Positions 30,707-34,840 of a DNA stretch of 34,840 bases are shown here, piece by piece. How positions within the stretch are numbered: position 1 is the first letter of the stretch; every line of letters begins with the position of its first letter. The translations under genes were made by a program, and so were the position numbers. Below the pieces are notes generated by a model. It was given only the letters and a program-made list of their open reading frames with translations, did not search any database and was not told the DNA's origin. The DNA is from Enhydrobacter aerosaccus (GTDB taxonomy: Bacteria; Pseudomonadota; Alphaproteobacteria; Reyranellales; Reyranellaceae). The stretch covers positions 1-34,840 of the forward strand of contig CAIWTJ010000278.1 in the NCBI GenBank assembly GCA_903915535.1, in the 5' to 3' direction.

Positions 30707-30838
30707 CCCTCATCCTGAGGCGCCGAGCGTAGCGAGGCGTCTCGAAGGATGGGCACGAGCACTGCGTCTGTTGCCCATCCTTCGAGACGCGCGGAGTTTA
30801 CCTCGAGGTAATCCGAGGGGCGCTCCTCAGGGTGAGGT
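30707..30838. repeat. Long palindromic intergenic repeat (Bradyrhizobium-type)
   Basis: About 130 bp that fold on themselves. The inner arms 30737-30754 and 30773-30790 are exact 18-bp inverse complements (GCGTCTCGAAGGATGGGC and its complement) around an 18-nt loop. The outer parts, CCTCATCCTGAGG at the left and CCTCAGGGTGAGG at the right, pair with mismatches and small indels. Sequences with CCTCATCCTGAGG and CTCGAAGGATGG are widespread intergenic repeats in Bradyrhizobium and relatives. It lies right after the luciferase-like gene and could act as a 3' boundary. Confidence 0.85.
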
Positions 30839-30925
30839 GGTGCGCTCGATTATCTCCGTATCTTCTTCCTATTCCCTGCGCTCCCTGCACTTGCACCGCG
30901 GCGCGCCTTGTGGCCCCCTGCGGGC

Positions 30926-31351
30926 ATGTCGCCTGTTTTCGAACTCCGCCCCGCCGTCAAAGCCGATCTCGCCTTCTGCTGGCCGATCTATCGCGATGCC
31001 GTTCAGCCGCTCACGGCCAACTGGAACGAGACCGAGCATCGGCGGCTCGTCGAGCGGGCGGTCGGCCAACCCGGCACCTCCATCCTGCGTTCGGACAACG
31101 CCGACAAAGGCTGGGTCGAAGTCTCGGAGAGCGGTGGCGCCGTGGAGCTGAAGCAGTTCTTCGTGCTGGCCGCCGCGCGCAACAACGGCCTGGGCAGCAG
31201 CTTTCTCAATTGGATGAAGGAACGCGCCGACCGCAAGCGCAAGGACCTCCTGATCGACGTGCCGGCCGGCAGCCCGGCCCGAGGTCTCTGCGAGCGTCTC
31301 GGCTTCAAGGCAGCCAAGACCGCCGACAACAAGGTCACGATGCGCTACTAG
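30926..31351 (+). CDS. GNAT family N-acetyltransferase
   Basis: A 141-aa acetyltransferase. It begins PVFELRPAVKADLAFCWPIYRDAV, typical of the first GNAT strand and helix, and contains the acetyl-CoA loop region VELKQFFVLAAARNNGLGSSFLNWMKE (pattern Q/R-x-x-G-x-G/S: R-N-N-G-L-G-S) and the closing LLIDVPAGSPARGLCERLGFKAAKT. The acceptor is unknown. The ATG at 30926 is preferred over a GTG six codons upstream. It stands alone, between a palindromic repeat and the UbiD-family gene, with which it converges 16 bp apart. Confidence 0.88.
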   Translation: MSPVFELRPAVKADLAFCWPIYRDAVQPLTANWNETEHRRLVERAVGQPGTSILRSDNADKGWVEVSESGGAVELKQFFVLAAARNNGLGSSFLNWMKERADRKRKDLLIDVPAGSPARGLCERLGFKAAKTADNKVTMRY

Positions 31352-31367
31352 CGCATCAGAGGCGCTC

Positions 31368-32870
31368 CTAGCGCCAGATCTTCTTGCCGGTTCCCGGCAA
31401 TCCCAGCTCGCTCCACATCTTGTCGACTTTCTCGACGACCGCCTGGTCCATCTTTATCTGCCGGCCCCATTCGCGGTTGGTCTCGCCCGGCCACTTGTCC
31501 GTCGCGTCGAGGCCGATCTTTGAGCCGAGGCCCGAGACGGGACTCGCGAAGTCGAGATAGTCGATCGGGGTGTGCTCGATCACGGTGATGTCGCGCGCCG
31601 GGTCCATGCGGGTCGAGAGCGCCCACATCACGTCCTTCCAGTTGCGCGCGTCGATGTCGGCGTCCACGACGATCACCCACTTGGTGTACATGAACTGCCG
31701 CAAATAGCTCCACACGCCCATCATCACGCGCTTGGCGTGGCCGGCGTAGGCCTTCTTCATCGACACCACGGCGATGCGATAGCTGCAGCCCTCGGGCGGC
31801 AGCCAGAAGTCGACGATCTCGGGGAACTGCTGCTGGAAGAGGGGGATGAAGACCTCGTTCAGCGCCTCGCCCAGCACGCTGGGCTCGTCCGGCGGCCGAC
31901 CGGTGAAGGTCGACAAGTAGATCGGCTTTTTGCGCATCGTGATCGCGCTGATCGTGAAGACCGGAAACTGCTCGACGCTGTTGTAGTAGCCAGTGTGGTC
32001 GCCGTAGGGGCCTTCGTCGCCATAGTCGTCGAGCGACACGTGGCCCTCGAGCACGATCTCGGCTTCCGCCGGCACTTTGAGCGGCACGGTCTTGCAGTCG
32101 ACCAGCTCGACCTTCTTGCCGCGCAGCAGGCCCGCGAACTGATATTCCGACAGCGTATCGGGCACCGGCGTGACGGCGGCGAGGATCGTGCCGGGATCGG
32201 CGCCGATCACGGCCGCGACCGGCAGCGGCTCGCGCTTGCCGGCGCCCTTCCAGCGCTGGTGATGCTGCGCGCCGCCGCGATGCTTCAGCCAGCGCATCAG
32301 CGTCGTGTTCTTTCCCGTCACCTGCATGCGGTAGATGCCGAGATTGAACGCGTCCTGTTTGTCGCCCTTCGGATTCGGTCCCTGCGTCACGATCAGCGGC
32401 CAGGTGATCAGCGGCGCTGGCTCGCCGGGCCAGCAGGTCTGGATGGGCAGCTTGCCGAGATCGATGTCGTCGCCCGTCAGCACGACTTCCTGGCACGGGG
32501 CGCTGCCGACCGTCTTCGGCTTCATCGCCATCACGGTGCGCAGCATCGGCAGCATGTCGAGCGCCTCGCGCCAGCCGCCGGGCGGCTCGGGCTGGCGCAG
32601 GAACGCCAGGGTCTCGCCCACGGCGCGCAATTCATGCGGCTCGCGGTCCATGCCCCAGGCCACGCGCTCGACCGTGCCGAAGAGATTGACCAGCACCGGG
32701 ATATCGGAGCCCACGACATTCTCGAACAGCACCGCCGGGCCCTTCTCGGCCAGCAGGCGCGTCTGGATCTCGGTCATCTCGAGGTTGGGCGACACCGGCG
32801 CCGTCACGCGCACGAGGCGGCCGCTCTTTTCCAGCCGGTCCATGAAGTCGCGAAGCGAGGCGTAAGGCAT
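31368..32870 (-). CDS. UbiD family decarboxylase
   Basis: A 500-aa member of the UbiD (de)carboxylase family, which uses prenylated FMN made by a UbiX partner to remove carboxyl groups from aromatic or alpha,beta-unsaturated acids. Conserved blocks are the N-terminal [72 protein letters not shown] (prFMN and metal site), the E-x-x-x-R-containing [19 protein letters not shown] (catalytic Glu region), and [28 protein letters not shown]. It may be the ubiquinone-pathway UbiD or a catabolic homologue; no ubiX is adjacent. It is divergent from a putative oxygenase, 19 bp between start codons. Confidence 0.92.
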   Translation of the reverse strand: MPYASLRDFMDRLEKSGRLVRVTAPVSPNLEMTEIQTRLLAEKGPAVLFENVVGSDIPVLVNLFGTVERVAWGMDREPHELRAVGETLAFLRQPEPPGGWREALDMLPMLRTVMAMKPKTVGSAPCQEVVLTGDDIDLGKLPIQTCWPGEPAPLITWPLIVTQGPNPKGDKQDAFNLGIYRMQVTGKNTTLMRWLKHRGGAQHHQRWKGAGKREPLPVAAVIGADPGTILAAVTPVPDTLSEYQFAGLLRGKKVELVDCKTVPLKVPAEAEIVLEGHVSLDDYGDEGPYGDHTGYYNSVEQFPVFTISAITMRKKPIYLSTFTGRPPDEPSVLGEALNEVFIPLFQQQFPEIVDFWLPPEGCSYRIAVVSMKKAYAGHAKRVMMGVWSYLRQFMYTKWVIVVDADIDARNWKDVMWALSTRMDPARDITVIEHTPIDYLDFASPVSGLGSKIGLDATDKWPGETNREWGRQIKMDQAVVEKVDKMWSELGLPGTGKKIWR

Positions 32871-32889
32871 GGTAGATGTCTAAAACGCC

Positions 32890-33612
32890 ATGACCGCAAA
32901 GGCCATCCCTTCCGAGTTCGAAGACCTGCTGAACCGCCAGGGGCGGCGCGTGCTGGCGGGTACGCACGAGCTGTGCGGCGCGCTGGCCGACCCGCGGCGG
33001 CGGTTTCTCGCGGCCGACAGCCTGCTCGATCGTGCCAAGGTTGCCCGCCTGCGCCGGAAGCTGGAGAGCGACATTGCACCGACGCTCGAGGCGCTCGAGC
33101 GGCCGATCTCGCCCGACAGCATCTGGAAGATGAAGGAGGATTACAGCGAGCGCCTACCCAAGAGCTCGCGCGCGCGCACCATCTTCTTCGAAAGCCGCCG
33201 GGAGAAGGGCTACAAGGTGGCCGAGAAGATCGGGCTGGTGAAGCTCCTTCGTTCGCAGAGCTTCCGCGCCTTCGCCGAGGCGCTGGCCGGCCGCAAGCTC
33301 CATCGCGACTGGGGCATGCAGGTGCTGCGCTATGGCCCCGGCGACTATGCAGGGCCGCACAACGACCATCATCCCGAGAACCCGGACGCCAGGGCAGGCT
33401 ACATCGATCTTCATCTCAGCCTGTGCGGGCCGGGCGTGGCGCATCAATGGCTGGTCTATGCGCGCGGCGGACACTTCAGTGAGATCGTGTCCGTGGCGGG
33501 GCCCGCCACGATCACCGCCTATCGCCTGCCGTTCTGGCACTACACCACGCCGCTGGTCGGCACGCCGAAGGCCGCGCGCTGGGTGCTGCTCGGGACGTTC
33601 CTTTACGCCTGA
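32890..33612 (+). CDS. Putative 2-oxoglutarate/Fe(II)-dependent oxygenase superfamily protein
   Basis: A 240-aa protein, not clearly annotated by similarity I recall. It ends with a double-stranded beta-helix-like block: QVLRYGPGDYAGPHNDHHPEN, then IDLHLSLCGPGVAHQWLVYA, then AYRLPFWHYTTPLVGTPKAARWVLLGTF. The metal triad fits H157-x-D159 and H217, with R230 as the 2-oxoglutarate-binding residue 13 positions later. The YGPGD-x-x-x-x-H-x-D arrangement is like that of prolyl-hydroxylase-type enzymes. The N-terminal 110 residues are helical and basic. The assignment is inferred from this motif pattern. It is divergent from the UbiD-family gene, so a role in aromatic or quinone chemistry is possible. 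Confidence 0.6.
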   Translation: MTAKAIPSEFEDLLNRQGRRVLAGTHELCGALADPRRRFLAADSLLDRAKVARLRRKLESDIAPTLEALERPISPDSIWKMKEDYSERLPKSSRARTIFFESRREKGYKVAEKIGLVKLLRSQSFRAFAEALAGRKLHRDWGMQVLRYGPGDYAGPHNDHHPENPDARAGYIDLHLSLCGPGVAHQWLVYARGGHFSEIVSVAGPATITAYRLPFWHYTTPLVGTPKAARWVLLGTFLYA

Positions 33613-33618
33613 ACGGGC

Positions 33619-34089
33619 CTAGCGCTCGCCCACCGGTACGACCGAGATCGAGTTGCGCGGGCTGCCGTCGATGATGCGGTCGGTATAGACGAGATAGACC
33701 AGCGCCTTCCTCTTGGCGTCCCAGAAGCGCACGACCTGCGTCGTCTTGAAGATCAGCGAGGCGCGGGCGCTGAAGACTTCCTCGGAGTGCTTGAGCTTGT
33801 CGAGCTTGGCTGTGTCGATGGCGCCGACCTGGCGGCAGGCGATCGAGGCTTCGCCGGGATCTTCCGCAAGCCCGATCGCGCCTTTGATGCCGCCGGTGCG
33901 AGCGTGGCTCATGTAGCAGGTGACGCCCGGCACGTCGGGATCGTCGAACGCCTCGACCACGATCTTGTCGCTGGGACCCAGCCACTTGAAACGGTAGTTG
34001 GTCGAGCCGATGTCCTCGGCCGCGGCGGCCACGGTGACGGAAAGAAGCGAGACCAACGCGAGGAGAAGGCAGTCGAGCATGCGGCGCAT
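33619..34089 (-). CDS. creA: CreA family protein
   Basis: A 156-aa exported protein of the CreA family (unknown function, named from the Enterobacterial cre operon). A signal peptide (MRRMLDCLLLALVSLLSV, cleavage near AAA|EDIG) precedes the family core DKIVVEAFDDPDVPGVTCYMSHARTGGIKGAIGLAEDPGEASIACRQVG, where two Cys could form a disulfide, and SLIFKTTQVVRFWDAKRKALVYLVYTDRIIDGSPRNSISVVP. The length is typical. It follows the EamA transporter gene by 3 bp, with AAAGGAG overlapping that gene's stop as its ribosome site, so they form an operon. The CreBCD two-component system is not visible here. Confidence 0.93.
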   Translation of the reverse strand: MRRMLDCLLLALVSLLSVTVAAAAEDIGSTNYRFKWLGPSDKIVVEAFDDPDVPGVTCYMSHARTGGIKGAIGLAEDPGEASIACRQVGAIDTAKLDKLKHSEEVFSARASLIFKTTQVVRFWDAKRKALVYLVYTDRIIDGSPRNSISVVPVGER

Positions 34090-34092
34090 CGT

Positions 34093-34840
34093 TCAGGCTC
34101 CTTTGACGGGTGGGCGTGTGGCCAGGAACAGTCCGGGCAGCACGAGCGCGATCCCCAGAAGATGGTACCACTGCGGCGCTTCGCCAAGGGCTGCCCAGGC
34201 CATCAGGCCGACATAGGGCGGTCCGAGATAGAGCGAGATCGACGTGCGCGACGGCCCGAGTTCCTGCACGCAGAAGGAATAGGCTGTGTAGGCCAGGACG
34301 CCCGGCACCAGTGCCGTCACCAGCCAGGTGGCCCACAGGCGGCCGTCGGCGAGATCGGGCCAGCCCGACAGCACGCCTTCGCCGAGCGTGAAGGGCACCA
34401 GGACCACGCAGCCCGCGATCGAGGTGGCGCACAGTCGGGTCATCGCGTCGAGCCGGCTCGACCTGTGCTTAAGCAGGACCGAATAGAGGCCCCAGCTCGC
34501 CGAGCCCGCCACGACCCAGAGATCGCCCGAGGTGAATCGTACTTCGAGGAGGTTGGTGAGCTGGCCCTTGGCGAAGACCGCGGCCACGCCCGCGAGGCAG
34601 AGCGCGATGCCCGCGATCCGCCCGGACGAGAGCGGCTCCTTGTCGATCACACGGCCCAGGACCACGACCAGGATCGGCGAGGCGGCGTAGATCAGACCAA
34701 TGTTGAGGGCGGGAACGGTGTGGGCGCCGATATAGACCCAGGCGCCGCAGATCCACATGCCGAGCGCGCCCAGCAGCAGCAGGTCCGGCCATTCCCGGGC
34801 GACGGCGTCACGCCGCGCGACCAGCCGCTTCCAGACGAAG
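34093..34840 (-). CDS. EamA/DMT family transporter, C-terminal part (start outside window)
   Basis: Partial gene; it runs off the right edge. The frame is open from 34840 (FVWKRLVARRDAVAREW-PDLLLLGALG) through to the TGA at 34093, giving at least 248 residues of a roughly 300-aa drug/metabolite exporter. The EamA repeats are visible: ALNIGLIYAASPILVVVLGRVIDKEPLSSGRIAGIALCLAGVAAV in the first half, and VTALVPGVLAYTAYSFCVQELGPSRTSISLYLGPPYVGLMAWAALGEAPQWYHLLGIALVLPGLFLA in the second. About seven transmembrane segments lie in the window. The substrate is unknown. It is 3 bp upstream of creA in the same operon. Confidence 0.9.
   Translation of the reverse strand, partial: FVWKRLVARRDAVAREWPDLLLLGALGMWICGAWVYIGAHTVPALNIGLIYAASPILVVVLGRVIDKEPLSSGRIAGIALCLAGVAAVFAKGQLTNLLEVRFTSGDLWVVAGSASWGLYSVLLKHRSSRLDAMTRLCATSIAGCVVLVPFTLGEGVLSGWPDLADGRLWATWLVTALVPGVLAYTAYSFCVQELGPSRTSISLYLGPPYVGLMAWAALGEAPQWYHLLGIALVLPGLFLATRPPVKGA

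Noticed and set aside
31572..33482. A 636-codon open frame on the plus strand across the UbiD-family gene and into the oxygenase gene
   Set aside because: Its composition is that of an antisense shadow, and it overlaps two genes with real motifs in other frames.

Overview
The window is high-GC DNA with tightly packed genes on both strands. Its gene content points to an alphaproteobacterium: DUF2852, a type-2 LeuA behind a leucine-rich leader peptide, DUF1989 pairs, many solute-binding proteins, FAH/RraA/UbiD and CaiB enzymes, and Bradyrhizobium-like palindromic repeats. A Reyranella-like or other soil Rhodospirillales/Hyphomicrobiales lineage would fit, but I cannot prove the genus. I see no rRNA, tRNA, CRISPR array, phage or IS transposase.

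Layout. 1-4722: start of purD (minus), then xseA, then a small DUF559 nuclease gene held between two direct copies of a compound palindromic repeat, then an RraA-like / FAH-family / methyltransferase operon. 4723-8899: a GntR regulator with an operator-like palindrome over its promoter, followed by a polar-amino-acid-type ABC importer (binding protein, permease, ATPase) and a HAD hydrolase; this looks like one uptake and catabolic operon. 8896-10805 (minus): a FadR-type regulator and a secreted serine hydrolase, preceded by a perfect 11-bp-arm palindrome. 10930-12121 (minus): two DUF1989 paralogues. 12178-15085: metallophosphoesterase and glycosyltransferase (minus), divergent from a diacylglycerol-kinase-like lipid kinase (plus); a likely envelope lipid module. 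15088-18666: lytic transglycosylase and PmbA (minus), then a methyltransferase (plus).

18674-20575: leuA on the minus strand with promoter, an 11-residue leader peptide (five Leu) and a hairpin starting at the leader stop codon, which together look like leucine attenuation. 20576-21326: two small secreted His/Tyr/Arg-rich proteins sharing the C-terminal motif FNIPL. 21498-25979: CaiB CoA-transferase, an AT-richer gene of unknown function, and two orphan solute-binding proteins (Bug/TctC and TRAP/DctP). 25980-28123: an unrecognised protein, DUF2852 and TetR genes sharing TGTAAA/TTTACA operator-like sites, and a 59-residue protein. 28175-34840: MATE exporter divergent from a luciferase-like oxidoreductase, a long palindromic repeat, GNAT, UbiD-family decarboxylase divergent from a putative 2-oxoglutarate/Fe(II) oxygenase, then CreA and a partial EamA transporter.

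Most of the window is ordinary chromosomal and accessory metabolism. The most interesting items are the DUF559 gene bracketed by palindromic repeats (a possible nuclease-linked repeat element), the leuA leader, the DUF1989 pair without its usual carboxylase partner, and the paired FNIPL proteins.
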